NCBI RefSeq assembly: GCF_019649055.1
Contig: NW_026570239.1
Location: forward strand, 372,001-436,000
Direction of reading: 5' to 3'
DNA from: Paramacrobiotus metropolitanus
Lineage: Eukaryota; Tardigrada; Eutardigrada; Parachela; Macrobiotidae
Length of the DNA: 64,000 nucleotides
Part shown: positions 29,639 to 42,167 of the stretch, in pieces
Numbering within the stretch: the first letter of the stretch is position 1
Layout: the number at the start of each line of letters is the position of its first letter
Program-made: the position numbers and the translations under genes
The notes under the pieces: model-generated
Database searches by the model: none
Told to the model about the DNA's origin: nothing
What the model saw: the letters and a program-made list of their open reading frames with translations, nothing else

Positions 29639-30383
29639 ATGTCGTACAAGTGAAAAAATAGGAAGCCAAGATCGAACAGTGGTCGTGGTCGTTCGGAACA
29701 TGTGTCACCGCAATAGCATACTTACCCGACCACAGATCAAGCTTCCTTTTTTTCCTTTTTTGTTTTTGTCACTCAAAAATTAAAAGTAATGCACTAATCA
29801 GTATGTCATTTTCACAATGCCATCTAACGAAACGATATTTATTCTGCAATTTCATGACGTATTTTAACAAAATCACATATTAAAAAACATTCCACTCGTT
29901 AAAATTCCTCCCGGTCAAAAAACACGCCGTTAATTATCCCCTAGGGCAGAAACACACAGACCGTTAATTATCCCCTAGGGCCTAAAATTTGGACCCCCCG
30001 GATAAAAAAAACTGGTTCATATAGACCGGTATACTACTTAGTCTTTAGAATAACTGCCTCCGTATAAATAAACACCTGACAAATTAACAGCCTTTTTGGC
30101 GGGTGGTAGCTATATGAACAACCACGACTGACTGAAATAAATGCATTTCAGTGCACTGGCACAATATTTCCGAACATTTTTGCGCTGTGATTACTAATTA
30201 TTATAAACTTCATTCGTCGGGATCAGCTGCGCTCTCATGCGCTCGCGCTGCGCTCTCAATGTATTTACTTATTACGTGATGTAATTACTTATTAATGTTA
30301 TTACTTATTACGGTACTTTAAATCGAGCCTTGAATACGGGGACATACATTGCTAACTATGCGCGTCGCGTGAACTCCTGTATT

Positions 30384-30427
30384 GTTACCGCCAGAATATG
30401 TGGTTGCCCACATATTCTGGCGGTAAC
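30384..30427. repeat. Perfect hairpin in the right Polinton end
   Basis: Two exactly complementary 20-base arms (30384-30403 and 30408-30427) with loop TTGC. It mirrors the one at 14206-14249. Confidence 0.9.
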
Positions 30428-30720
30428 CACGTAGGACGCCCATTTCCGCTGGGCTTTTCTCTTTTTTGTTTATCTCAACGGCGGGTCAGATATAACCACC
30501 CATACCCATACAGTCCTGACCGCCCAAACTTTTTCTATCTACCAGAACGAATCAGTTGTTCGAACGACGAAAACCAAACCAAAAGGTTCAGCTTTGATTG
30601 GATTTTCTCGTAGACGCCTATGCTATTTTCCGGATCAACTTAGCTCCGCCCCTAGAAGTTTTATGTGACTACTTCGGCCTTGTAAGAGAGGAATGTTCAT
30701 TCATTCCTCTCGTACACCTA

Positions 30721-31423
30721 CCCGTATGGTCGTTTGAGTGGGCCACTATGGTAAGTCAATGAGGGATGGTCGTTTGAGTGGGCCACCTTAAATATTTTCT
30801 TCCCGAAACCGATTTTCTTCCGGTTTTCTTCTTTATCTGACCATGCAAGACTTACCTTCACAGAGTACTTGAAATTTAAAAAAAAGGTTGAACCGTTCTT
30901 TTGCAACTGCGACGTAAAAAAATCAGTGACGAAAGCGCTTTAGCCACGCCACCGCAGCCACTGCACTACACCAAGAAAAATGTAGCCACTGCCACACATG
31001 TGCGGCTGTTGTGAACGACACATGTGCACAATGTCGTAGCGCTTTAGTTCAACTTACAAAGGTCAATTTTGAAGAAGTAAAGGTATAAATTTAAATAAAA
31101 TCAAATAAATCTAAACTGAATTGCTCAGCAGCACATCAGCACTGCACTAAGAAAAATGCAATCACGATCGCTGTGTAGTGCAGTGGCTTCGGTGGCGTGG
31201 CTAAAGCGCTTTTGTCACTGATTTTTTTACGTCGCAGTTGCAAAGAACGGTTCCACCTTTTTTTTAAATTTCAAGTACTCTGTGAAGGGTAAGTCTTGCA
31301 TGGTCAGATAAAGAAGAAAACCGGAAGAAAATCGGTTTCGGGAAAAAAATATTTAAGGTGGCCCACTCAAACGACCATCTCTCATTGACTTACCATAGTG
31401 GCCCACTCAAACGACCATACGGG
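30721..31423. mobile_element. MITE with ~230-bp inverted repeats and TA flanks
   Basis: The left end CCCGTATGGTCGTTTGAGTG and its complement at 31404-31423 open arms of roughly 230 bp. TA flanks both ends, which fits a Tc1/mariner-like target duplication. A sub-terminal GGTCGTTTGAGTGGGCCAC is present twice in each arm, 46 bp apart. There is no transposase. The interior holds a short Cys-rich frame (see 30972-31082). Confidence 0.85.
30972..31082 (+). other. Cys-rich zinc-knuckle-like exon fragment inside the MITE
   Basis: The frame reads QEKCSHCHTCAAVVNDTC and then AQCRSAL, with two CxxC pairs, and ends at a donor-like AAG|GTATAA. It may be a captured host exon, or chance. Confidence 0.3.
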
Positions 31424-33554
31424 TAGAGCAACGGCAATGGGCAGCTTGTTTGCACAGCCTGGAACAGCATTCAGTGGTATTCTAACAACAGCCTATCTGA
31501 CAGCTGTGCATCTGTAGCGGGATGGTAATCAGCCTGAGAGCCTCTACCATGATTAAAACATTCGGGTGTTGAATGAAATTGGGATGAATCCGATGAAATA
31601 GCAAAAAAAAGGTGCACAATCAACTCTTGTGCAGTCACTGTGTACGCTAGATCACCCACAATTATTTCCACGTATTATCATTTAGCAAGAACAAAATGCC
31701 CGTTAAAATTTCCCCGAAAATATCAAAAAGTTTAATCATTCAATGACAGAAAATCTTCCAACAGGCGGCAAATGACAGTCACTGGAAACGGCACACGAGT
31801 AAAGTGTTGGCCATGGCAGCGTCATGAATCATGATGGTCTTTAAATACTAGTACCACCATGACAGCACCATGGCTAACATCCAACCACGGAGCGGTCAGC
31901 TAATCAATCGGCTTTGTTGGAATGAGGAAGTGATTTTCGGTGATTTCGAAGTGGACTTTTCATGGAGTGGACTTTTGATTTCTCTGTTTCTGGAAAAAAT
32001 CGGGTAATAATGCACTTTCATGGAGCCCATGGTACTGCATCATGACCCGATTCCCTACAACCAGACAATGATAAGAGTATAATACAATAATAGCTAAAAC
32101 CGCTTAACCAAATGCAGCCATCCGATATAATTTCGAATTCGGTAAGAACAGTATTCACGACAAATATAAAAAACATCGTCAAAGTGCGCGATCGATACTT
32201 GGGATATCCCCAGCGAACATCTCAGAGGAAGTAAAATTAATATCTCATCTAATCTCAGATGGAAGTACGACATCAGCTTTCGGGGATAACGGAAAGGGGT
32301 TGGTTTCCATCGCTCGTCGTTAGCTAACCCAAAACAGACCGTGATCCCATAGCTTTCATTCATGGAAGACCAAAAAGCAAGGGAAAACACTCAGCAGACT
32401 TAGCAAAATGAATTAGTGCTGCAACTGGACAAAGACCTACCACTCCTGCGCGAGCAGGAGTGGTTTGCCACAAAACCTGCGGCAAGATTGCCACGCTGAT
32501 TTACATTTGGCAAGGAATGCGATTTGCAACGGTGTGCCGAATGTGTTGGATTGACAAGGGTGCTGAGTCAATATTTGCTTGGTCACTCCTGTCACACGAG
32601 TGAAAAGGAAAAAGGAAAACAGCCATACCAAAATTTAATATCGAAACTGTTTTACACTGATCAGTACTAACAAGGAGTTACCGGGTAAAATTTGCCAACA
32701 CTTTTAAAAGTCAATATCCAGTGGCGCAGTTTTATAAAACACAAATAAAGTGATATTTCCGGTTATCATGGTGTCCAAATTAGAAGTGAAACTGGAGAGT
32801 TTTACCAGTCATGCTAGGAGACTTTCGAGTGTCGAGATAAACGGTTTCATATGACGCGCCGGTTCATGTTCACTCTAAGTGAATCTACAGTTTGTGCCAT
32901 ATAAAACCGTGTTTTAGCGATACCGGGATGGATGTGCATGCTACAATTGCACGGCAGCTCATCCGCCCGTCTTAATCTTATTGGAAGTGTAATCTTGGAC
33001 CGTTACAGTTTTCTAAAAGAAAATAATGTGTGTAGGCGCGTAGAGAATCCGCGCTGACATACGGCATAGGCCCATAACATTCCTCTGTTCTTCCATACTA
33101 GTGGTGGTCGCGAACCACATCATTGCTCGAGCGCGAGTGCCAGTACCACTGGGAAAGGTATTGTGGAATTGGAAACGCGTGACGTACGCTCTTCGTGGCG
33201 TCAGACATACTCTGCTGTGGAGAGTGTATACTCTGGTCTCTGCTATGGAGCATGTAGTCTTGACGAAGGCTTAATTGCAGCATTTGTTCCTTCATGAAGA
33301 GCCGCTTTCGTATGGTGTAGATGGCACATCGCTCACTCGGTAATTGTGAGTGGTTACTGAATTTTCCCTTCCCGCAGAATACAGAGTAACGGTTACCCTG
33401 TGTTCAGGAAAGAAAAATACGGCACTATGGAGTATGGACTGAATACGCTCTGTTTTGCATTCTGTATAAATAATTGTTTGTCTTAATTAAGTGTCTTTTG
33501 TATTCTGCGGCGGTCGGTGAATCGCACATATTTTTTGTAAACGGCATCAAGCGC
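31424..33554. other. Gene-free DNA with fragments of old repeats
   Basis: No coding gene is supported. It holds an R1 copy (about 32269-32390). A block at 31868-32060 resembles 40143-40345 (shared CCACGGAGCGGTCAGCTAAT). A diverged R2 fragment lies near 32650-32870. Confidence 0.45.
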
Positions 33555-35025
33555 CTACCAGTTTTTCGCTCCAACCGGCGACGCCGATAGCGATGTGCCT
33601 GCCAATTTTGTTAACGGTTAATACAGGTTTATTAACAGACTACGCATGCTGTATGTCCACCCAAAAATGGGAAGAAAAAATTAGGGTGGCGCTTTGGCCA
33701 ACTGGAAGCTCCACACTAGAGTTTCTGCATTTATGCCTTTATAACTATGCTTCACGCTAGAGTTTCTGCTGCGAAATTAGAATACTTATTTTACTGGAAC
33801 GTTTCACTCATCACCGTCATATGTTATACAGTTACAGTACTACGATTTTTCATTCATTTTTGGTAGCGATAACATTTTTACTATGCATTTCTGTTATTAT
33901 TTCAGTGCCGTATAAATTTTTATTTGAGATGAAAGGTCACGATGCCGGATATGAGGGGCCGTTTAAATTTTCTTTATTGTTTTAACCTCCAGCTAAACAG
34001 AGGTTACTAGTTGCTGTTGGCAGAAAAGTATGACTGCGGGAAGTGCAAATTAGCGTCTCGATTGCGCTAGGATGATACTGGCGCAGAGTCAACACCGGCA
34101 TTGTCACTCTTGTGACAATGGTGATAATGACAAGAGTATGCAAACAGAAAATAGCGATACCGATATTGAAAACCTCTTGTGCACGGATCAGCATTAACAA
34201 GATGTTAACTGGTGAAATGTGTTTAGCGCCTCATAAAGTCAACATCCGGTAACGCGCAGTGCACGCCGCTGATGAAAGCGCTCCAAATGGATAATCCCAC
34301 GGGTTTGCGCTCTGCCTTGTGCGCATGCGTTAACATCTGCAAACTTTAAATATAAAAATACAGTAGTGCCGTTTCGCTATCATGCATGTAGTCCGATTAG
34401 AATCGCCCGTTGCAATTTTATCAGTCATTCTCCACACTGGTAACTGTCGAGAAATCCAGTTGTATTAGCTGTATATCCCATTATTACACCATTTCGAATG
34501 GCATCGCGATATTTGTTGGATAGGTGCGTTAGCGTACTGTATATCATGAGATATTGGCTTTATATGTACGTCCTTATACATCTTCTTCGGATTTCTCGTA
34601 CTGACTTCTGCTTGTGAGCTTTTTCGACTCGTGCACTTTTACAGAGAACTGAGAGAAGGGTCATTACGCAGCCAACTCTCATGTAAACCGCATAATTTAT
34701 GATTTGATGTAATTTATTTATTCCTGGGATTCTTATCAAATCGGTATCGGATGCGCTGTATGCCACCAAAACGACCATAAACACGGGCAAGTCAGCCAGT
34801 CCTTCCATATAGTCTGCACTGTACAACTTGATTGGAAGTTTGGCACAAGGGCTAATTAAGATATTTTATCGACCTTTGGTTGGCCAACGGTCAATGTAGT
34901 ACTTTTATAAGGCCATGTTATTTCTCGTCCACATATCGTTGGCGTACGGTTTGGGTGATTTCTCATACAACGGCATGATCTGTATGTTTGTGAGCTCGTA
35001 TTGGCAATAAAAGCAAACACATCTG
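33555..35025. repeat. Repeat family R2, copy a (degenerate)
   Basis: The order of recognisable blocks matches 36055-37270: CTCCAACCGGCGACG (33570), GGTCACGATGCCG (33933), TGCAAATTAGCG, a CACTCTTGTGACA block (about 34100), CAGAAAA(T/C)AGCGATACC, and a tail near 34840-35010 with GGTCAATG-type sequence. The copies are strongly diverged with indels. No coding frame is conserved between them. Confidence 0.55.
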
Positions 35026-36054
35026 AAATTAGGCTGCTGAATGATGAACAACTCCCAAAGAAGATTGGCGATGTTATTAATCGTTATAAGAAAAGGATAA
35101 CAAGCTGTAAAACTTGTAAACCAATAAACCGCTGGCTAATCAAGCATCAACTACAGCATCATTCCGTAGAACTACATTTTCGGGGCTGCACTCCCGTTTG
35201 GTTTATCTGGAATCTAGGTGTTCCTGATTATTTCGGATCTCCTGGTAAAGCCAGTGCGTCATCTGGTAAGCGGCGTCACCGGCGTGCTGTGAGCTGCGCA
35301 GTCATTATCATTTGAGTGAAGAGTCTTTCAAAACGAATAATTTCGTCAATAGCCCTTTTTCAATAGGCCAACGCTAATGTCACTACAGACACATTTCACA
35401 ATAAAAAACTTTTGTCAATGTAGCCCGCCACAAAAAAAGTCTAATGGCGCTACATGCCAGTCGTAGGCCTCTTTTTGTGGTTTCATTTGCCTCTTTTTTG
35501 TGGTGCTAACGTCTTAAGCCGGGACGGTGCGGCCCACCTTTCTCTCCACCGATTACCGGCTTCATCACGCCGTATTCCACTAACTAACAACTGTGACGTC
35601 GACTTCAGATCGGCAAACAAGCCGGCCCAGGGGATCTCGATCTCTCGGGTTTTATGAGCACACGTTTCATTAAAGGACAGAAGGGAAGTGTGGCATCGCG
35701 CTCGGGAATAAGGAAAAAAAGAGCCCGCCTAGAGCTGATGCTGTTGCGTTGTACTTGTTTCTCCATCCCACCGTCTTGCCCCTGGATGACTTAAACAGCG
35801 CAGGACTAATTCAGTAGCCAATGGCGAAGTTGTGACACCGCATGGTTGCTGCATCTTTTTTTAGAAAAATCACTCCTTCGCAAGCAGATATGGAAACCGG
35901 AAGACTTAAAAAGCAAAATAAGTCGCTTGGAGAAATTTCAATTCCAGGCATTCTATGTTATTCTTATGACCTGAAAATGTGAATATAAAATATAATTTCT
36001 CTGATTACGCAGATCATAAGAACTTCTGCAAACGCCGCTGGCATTATGCAGCTA
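35026..36054. other. Intergenic DNA with R1 fragment
   Basis: Contains an R1 copy (about 35640-35720) preceded by a block (35505-35650) that returns at 37745-37850 (AAGCCGG.ACGGTGCGG, CTCCACCGATTACC). Short ORFs such as 35001-35315 have no family signature. Confidence 0.4.
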
Positions 36055-37270
36055 CTTATTTTCCGCTCCAACCGGCGACGATAGCGGAATATGTGCCGAT
36101 TTAATGCGACGGCTGATCCCACCAATTTGACAAACAATACGCACCGTCTGGTAACCCAAAAATGAAGTAGGAAATTGCAGTGGCGCTTAGGGCCAACCGG
36201 CAACTCCACGCTAACTGCTCATGGAGTTTAGGTAATTAAAACCGTATAATAATGCTGTATTTTATTTGTCATTACCCTACAGTATATTCCTCAGATGCTG
36301 TGATTTTGATGGCGCTCTGCTTTTTTACAGTTTAAATTTTGCTATTAATTTGATATTACAGGTCACGATGCCGAATGTGAAGAACGTTTTGAATTCGTAT
36401 TACCTTTTTTCACCCTTCAACGGGAATAACTGTCGCTGTTTTCTAGGATTGTGTGAACAGTGCAAATTAGCGCGTTGATCGCGCAGGGAAGATACCGGTG
36501 CTGAGTCAACATCGACGTTGTCACTCTTGTGACATGGGTGACCGGTATTTAAAGTGTAAACAGAAAACAGCGATACCAGTATTGAAAAGCTCTTGTAGAC
36601 CTAGTGCAGATTAAAGAAAATCGTAATGTCAGCATCCGCTGAAATATAGCGCTCTTGGTATGTCGCACGGCGTTGATAGAAGCGCTCCCAAATGGATCAT
36701 TCCGCGGGTTTTGCTCCCCTGCATTGTGCGTTAGCGTTTGCAAAGTGCGACTCTTTAACACAAAAATAAAGCGATATTTTAGCTCGTTTTAATCATGGAG
36801 TCCAAGTGGGAACCACCCTTTTCAATTTCCCCATCTCCTACATTGCCGACTGTCGAAATTTTCACTTTTACAAAGGAAACATCCTTACGGAAAAATTCTG
36901 CGAAGAGCATTATGCAGGCTGCGGTGACTCCAACGGTCCAACCATATAATTTATAACTGAATGGTGGATATGTATGTGGTAAGTGAATGGCCAAAAAAAC
37001 ACCCATCCAGTCCTTCCATTTATGGGGCATTATGCACTATGTTTGGCACATGGGCAGATAAATATATTCCATGGATCTTTGGTCGGCTGACGGTCAAACG
37101 AAGTACGACCAGCTGCGATCGATGAAGTACAGTCATAAAGCCATGGTGTTTCTCGCGCAATTACCGTTGGCGTTTGGCGGTCAGTTTGGATATGTCTTCT
37201 CATGCATCGACAGCATCGTCATGATTTGTATGCTTGGGAGCTCATATTGCCTCAAAAGCAAACTGAATGA
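36055..37270. repeat. Repeat family R2, copy b (degenerate)
   Basis: Collinear with 33555-35025. Near its end the plus strand has a 135-codon frame (37071-37478) with a hydrophobic segment, and the minus strand has a frame at 37030-36779 that also looks membrane-like. The two cannot both be real and neither is conserved in copy a, so I do not call a gene. Confidence 0.55.
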
Positions 37271-39441
37271 CACTACATTTCACAACAAAACAACAAAACT
37301 GACTCAGTGCCCTTCATTTCCATGCTACTCCCGGGTGCAAGTAACATTTCTTGCAGACACGAAATGCAGTAAAAGTGTTAAGAAAACGGGGGACAGAAAT
37401 TGTCAGTCACAAGAAACACCGTGTCAACTCTGGCGAAATAAAACATACATGCTCCGCCTAAACGGCATAATAGTATGAATGAATTGCGCCTGCCATTGCT
37501 TATTGAAAATGATAGTACTATAAAGTACACCGTAAACCTGTAACTCTATAATATAATTGCCGATGGCCTGTGAATACTGGCAGCAGAACAGATTAAGTAT
37601 TTTTATGTAAATTTCATAAGCTGCAGAAGCTCTTGCGTGGGACTTCCGTTCGGCCGTCATGACTTCGGTTTTCTTTCTGTGCTTCTCGGTGGTACTAATA
37701 GACATCGGCTGGTTCGTGGCTCCAACCGGCGACGGTGGCAATGGCTGTGCTAACGTCTGAAGCCGGTACCGTGCGGGACTGTGTCCTCCACCGATTACCA
37801 CTGTGATGGCGACTTCAGATTAACAAACAGGTTGGCCCAGGAGATTGATTTCACGACACTATTATTGAACGTATTGGTTTCCCAGTATAATCTGGTTACA
37901 AAGAGTTAACCCGGCAATGCCCGAGGTATCAAGGAATTTTTTGCCGAAGTTGAAATTCGTACCATAGAATAACAATAATATAATGAACTTAAACTAATTT
38001 TTTCAAAATTGTTGCTGCAGTAGTTTAAAATTTGAAGGGTAGGTGGAAATTCCACCGCTTGGGCATTGAGGATATACAATACGTACGGTGTGGGCAAGGC
38101 GGTTGCCGGTGCGACACCACACAAACCCCGTTCTACACAACGTCGTGGCCATTTGATTTACTCGAATCGACCTGGCTTTGGTAGCTGTTTACAAGAGTTA
38201 GTTTATGCAAATTAATTCTTCTTGAAAAGATTCACGGTTGAATTTAGAACCCAAAAAATTTGCGATTTCCGGTCAGTGTGTTACAGGGTCATGATGGGCT
38301 GCGCCAGATTACACGTGCACAAAACTGATCACGGTCAGCCATATTTATGACTGGCTGCTTCGATCATAACGTCGTTTTGTTGTTCTTGCTCCCATTACGG
38401 CCGAAGAAAACATTGTAATACAATCAAAAGATGTTTTGTTATTATTTTAGCTACTATAGAAGCATTCAGATGTCCTCCTTGGCTTTGTAATCTTGATCAG
38501 TTAGCTGTTAGTGATGTGGCTTGGCTGCTCACCCAGCGTGCAACGGCTGAATCATATGAAGTGTGCGGCGCTGGTCACTCTGCCTGTTCAGGCAGCATGG
38601 CACTGTCCTATGCCAATGCCCAAGCGGTGGAATTTCCACCAGCTGTTTTTGAAAATGCACAGTTTTTTACAGAAGTGCTGCAGAATTTTGTATGATACTG
38701 AAATTGTGAGATATTTACAGGAAGTTATCACTAATTTAATCTAAATTTTTACCATAACATCCGATTTAGATACACTTCGTAGAACTTTACGTTATTTTTT
38801 CAGTGTTTTTTAAGCAATGTAGCTTTGTTATGGTGTGTTTGATCAAAAACCAAAAATTGACTGTACAAAGAGTTATCCCTGCTCTATCGAATGCATTTGT
38901 TATTCCGGCAAAAACGATAGTCTGGGCGTTGTAAAAATTGGCGAACTTTACTGGTGGTTTTTCCACCTAGCAGACGTTGCCGGGTTAATGAAATCGCTAA
39001 GCGAACTCTTGGCTCTTCAGCACCGTGACACGGCCGGGCCGGTAAAAATTATCGATCCGGTAGATCAGTTTCTGCCAGTTATTGCTGCCAGCGATATCCA
39101 AACGGTGCCAAAAACATTTCCAAACGGTGCCAAACCGCACTGTTAACCGTACAACCAGAGTTCAAAAAAGTGGAATTCTAGAGCTGTAACAATGCAACCC
39201 TCCAATGTAAAAATCCAACATTTTATAAACGTGAGGTCGTATGTCCAAGTTGCAGTTGTTCTTCTGGAAATATGTATGTGCAGACAAGACGGCAGATTCT
39301 TAAGATAGCTCAGATATGGATTGCAGTATCCTCATTCTCTCCGGCTCGATGATCCACTTTACCGGTACTTCTTATTAAAGTGTGATTACTGACTCTCGTG
39401 GCTATGGCTAGATGGGCAATATTGCAAATAAAAGTAACGGC
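37271..39441. other. Gene-poor DNA with an inverted duplication
   Basis: A 27-bp identical stretch occurs inverted at 38042-38068 and 38614-38640, inside longer weakly similar flanks. In both orientations it reads NAQAVEFPP, so a coding exon may have been duplicated. No complete gene is visible. Confidence 0.4.
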
Positions 39442-40103
39442 TTTAAGGGATTTGGCCCGGTACATAGCACCAAATTCGTGTACACCCACGGGACCTTTTG
39501 CTGTCGCGCAGTCCCAATCACTTTTTTGCATTGCTTTATGGTATTTGGTAGCCAAAAGAACTGTATACGTAGTTGTGAAATCCGTTTGCGCGCGCAACAT
39601 CGGGTTGTGGAGTTATGAGGTTAACAAAATTCCAAAAAGTTTAAATGCATTCAGGTGTACCAAAAGTCTCATTATGGACCGATGCCTTTCAAATTTTGCA
39701 CGATTGTTTTGGTACGGATCCAGACTTCTACGATTTTTTTCGAATTTTAAAATGAAATTTATTGAAATTCATTTTAAAATTTGAAAAAAATCATGAAACT
39801 GTGAATCCGTACCAAAACCATCTTCATGGTTATGTGCATTTACGTGCAAAATTTGAAAGGCATCGGTCCATAATGAGACTTTTGGTACACCTGAATGCAT
39901 TTAAACTTTTTGGGATTTTGTTAACCTCATAACTCCACAACCCGATGTTGCGCGCGCAAACGGATTTCACAACTACGTATACAATTCTTTTGGCTACAAA
40001 ATACCATAAAGCAATGCAAAAAAGTGATTGGGAGTGCGCGACAGCGAAAGTTCCCGTCAATGTACACGAATTTAGTGCTATATACCGGGCCAAATCCCTT
40101 AAA
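39442..40103. repeat. Long palindromic foldback element
   Basis: The two halves are near-perfect reverse complements over about 300 bp. The outer edges are CTTTAAGGGATTTGGCCCGG (39441-39460) and its complement ending at 40103. The centre is an AT-rich palindrome near 39760. Both arms therefore encode the same peptide on opposite strands (SQSLFCIALWY...). Confidence 0.85.
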
Positions 40104-40239
40104 AAAACCAATTCCGTACAGATACAGGTACCGCCGGTACTGGGCCATGGCAAACAGTCAGCCACGGAGCGGTCAGCTAATCCGCTTTGTTTTGACGGAT
40201 CCGCCCAAATCCCGAGTACGGACCCGTTCGGACGTACCC

Positions 40240-40307
40240 GTCCGCCGACTTCGAAATCACTGGGAACTGCTCCGGAGCAATTTCCGGTTATTTCGAAGTC
40301 GGCGGAC
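40240..40307. repeat. Hairpin of about 20-bp arms
   Basis: GTCCGCCGACTTCGAAAT at 40240 pairs with the complementary end at 40307 around a 28-base spacer. It lies in the block that resembles 31868-32060. Confidence 0.7.
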
Positions 40308-40914
40308 CGTGGTGACTTCATTATGCCCGATTTCCTACAAAAAAGGCGAAAGTGTTATGTGACGTGCAGTCACGTGCGTATACAGTTGCTTTCACTAGTA
40401 GACAAGTGTTTATGCAATTGTTGTGAACTATCTTCACGTAGTTAATCGTGTCTAAAGACGTCTGTTTTCTATGCTGATTTCTTAGCGTTCGGCTGAAGTT
40501 GTGTTTGAGCGATTGAGTATCTGTCATGAGCGTGTACAGTAAAGATCATTAATGGGATTCAGCAGTATTCTCCGTTGTGTATAATGTAGGAGAAACGTTC
40601 ATTTATCAAAAGTAAGAGCATAATAACAGCGAAAACCGATGTAGTGCATGCGGCCATCCGACTTAATATCGGATCTCTGCATTCATTAGGCCGTTGGAAT
40701 TACCAAGGTGCACCAGATTATAACGCCTCGTGAATGTTTGCACCAACTCGTTGATGTTTTCCGCTGCAGAAAAATCATTGATAAAATCACTACAATCTGT
40801 GCTGATTTCCCATGTTGTTGTAGGCAGCGGTCCCCAAACACCGAACTTGCTTCCCGGAAAGTAATGCAGTCGAACGCACAGCCTTTCAGGCAGTAGTATT
40901 AATTGCATCAACAA

Positions 40915-42167
40915 CCTAAAGCCCAAGTTATACTTCCATCATGCGAGCCAAATGATCATCATTTTGCGTCATTTCACTGATGCGCATTCATACTCGACTG
41001 AAGGAATGTGGTCAATCGTTGTCATTTAAGTATAAACACACCTTCCTGAAAACTGATACCTGACGCCGATCATGCAAAAATGACACTGAATGATCACGAA
41101 ATTGACGAAATAGTCGTGTTCATTCTGTCATGTATCATGTGTCAGGTTTACAACGGTTTTTCAAAGAACTCTAGCAAGAAAACTGCTGTAACTGTATTTG
41201 AAGATGTTCGCTGAGACACTGCAACTCTGAAATGAGTCTAGAACGGCAAAGTCTTTATGCAAATGCAATGACTGAACTCAAGAAATTCTAATTGATGTAA
41301 CTAAGGATAGAAAAGCATATTTAACCATACAGTATTTTGTGATATCAAAATTAATATCAAAGCATATTAGTGTTTTGTGAAAAGGATACATTTTTGTAGA
41401 GGGCGACCGCCCTGAGTAGTAGTTGCTGTCAACCGCCCACGGTAGCGGCAGACGGCGATAGAGGCACCCGCCCACGTTACGGCTGTGTACTGCCGCCCAC
41501 GGGGCGGGCTACTCAACTATGGCGTGCCGACATTAGACGTATGGCAAGCCGGGAAATAACAAATACCGAAATACGGCTCGGGGGTGAAAATAGGGCATGT
41601 TTTGCTATGCGCCGCTATCTATCAAGTTTTACAACGTATAAGAATCAATCACTCTAAGTAATTAAACATATTTCTTGTGATTTTACATATTATTTTCTAA
41701 TGAAATCTTGATAAGATTGCATACTCGGTGTCACAGTAAGTTCTAACTGTAAGAACAGAAAACCTTATGCTTTTGCCATAGGTTGTTGCAGCTCTTTTCT
41801 TCCTAAATTATTATGAGTGCCGTTTATTAATTATACTTTCTTCTCATTCCCACTACGAAAGGCAATGGTAAAATCCTACAACTCACAAAAACTTCGCATT
41901 CAAGCAATTTTTAATTTAAAAATATCGAGGAAAAATATTCTGGATTAATGGATAATACGAGCAACCTGATTAGCGGCATGAGACGGTTAGTTCATACTCT
42001 TCGCGTCAAGCGTGTCATGTATTCATGCAACATTTGCCATCATGTTTCCGGCATCATTTTCATGTTTCCACCTTCATTTAAACGATGCCACATGTTAAAT
42101 GAAAATGAAAGCGCATGATCGTCAGTTTCATTTCTCATCAGGTGGAAGTATAACTTTGGCTTAAGGC
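40915..42167. mobile_element. Possible non-autonomous DNA transposon with short inverted ends
   Basis: CCTAAAGCCCAAGTTATACT at 40915 is complemented by the end at 42167 (AGTATAACTTTGGCTTAAGG), about 22 of 26 positions. The right end abuts TTAA, the left TAAA, which could be a decayed piggyBac-style target. The interior contains repeated CATCATTTTCAT-like tracts near both ends and no ORF. It also has a GC-rich block at 41400-41510 with several CCGCCCAC copies. Confidence 0.5.

Larger units (their letters stand above)
14009..30624. mobile_element. Polinton/Maverick element, 16.6 kb
   Basis: The boundaries are inverted termini: AGCATAGGCGTCTACGAGAA at 14009 and its complement ending at 30624. 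The AG...CT ends fit Polintons. Inside are the six hallmark genes: protein-primed PolB, retroviral-type integrase, FtsK/HerA-like ATPase, adenovirus-type protease, major capsid protein and penton. There are also TBP-like, PC4-like, exonuclease-like and membrane-protein genes. Polintons normally make a 6-bp target duplication. Here the left flank ATTGTT and right flank ATTTTC do not match exactly, probably because the left border was rearranged. Gene orientation alternates: PolB (+), TBP block (-), PC4 (+), capsid block (-), membrane protein (+). Confidence 0.93.
29363..30624 (-). repeat. Right terminal inverted repeat of the Polinton
   Basis: Reverse complement of 14009-15188. Homology to the stray copy at 12856-14008 extends further inward, to 28936. 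The outermost bases are ...GTAGACGCCTATGCT. It includes the hairpin at 30384-30427. Confidence 0.9.

Noticed and set aside
36779-37478. Membrane-protein-like ORFs on both strands in repeat R2
   Set aside because: A transporter-like reading was considered, but the segments lie on opposite strands and neither is conserved in the other R2 copy.
39398-40321. Two 128-163-codon ORFs in the 39.4-40.3 kb region
   Set aside because: They are the same sequence read from the two arms of a palindrome and show no known domain.
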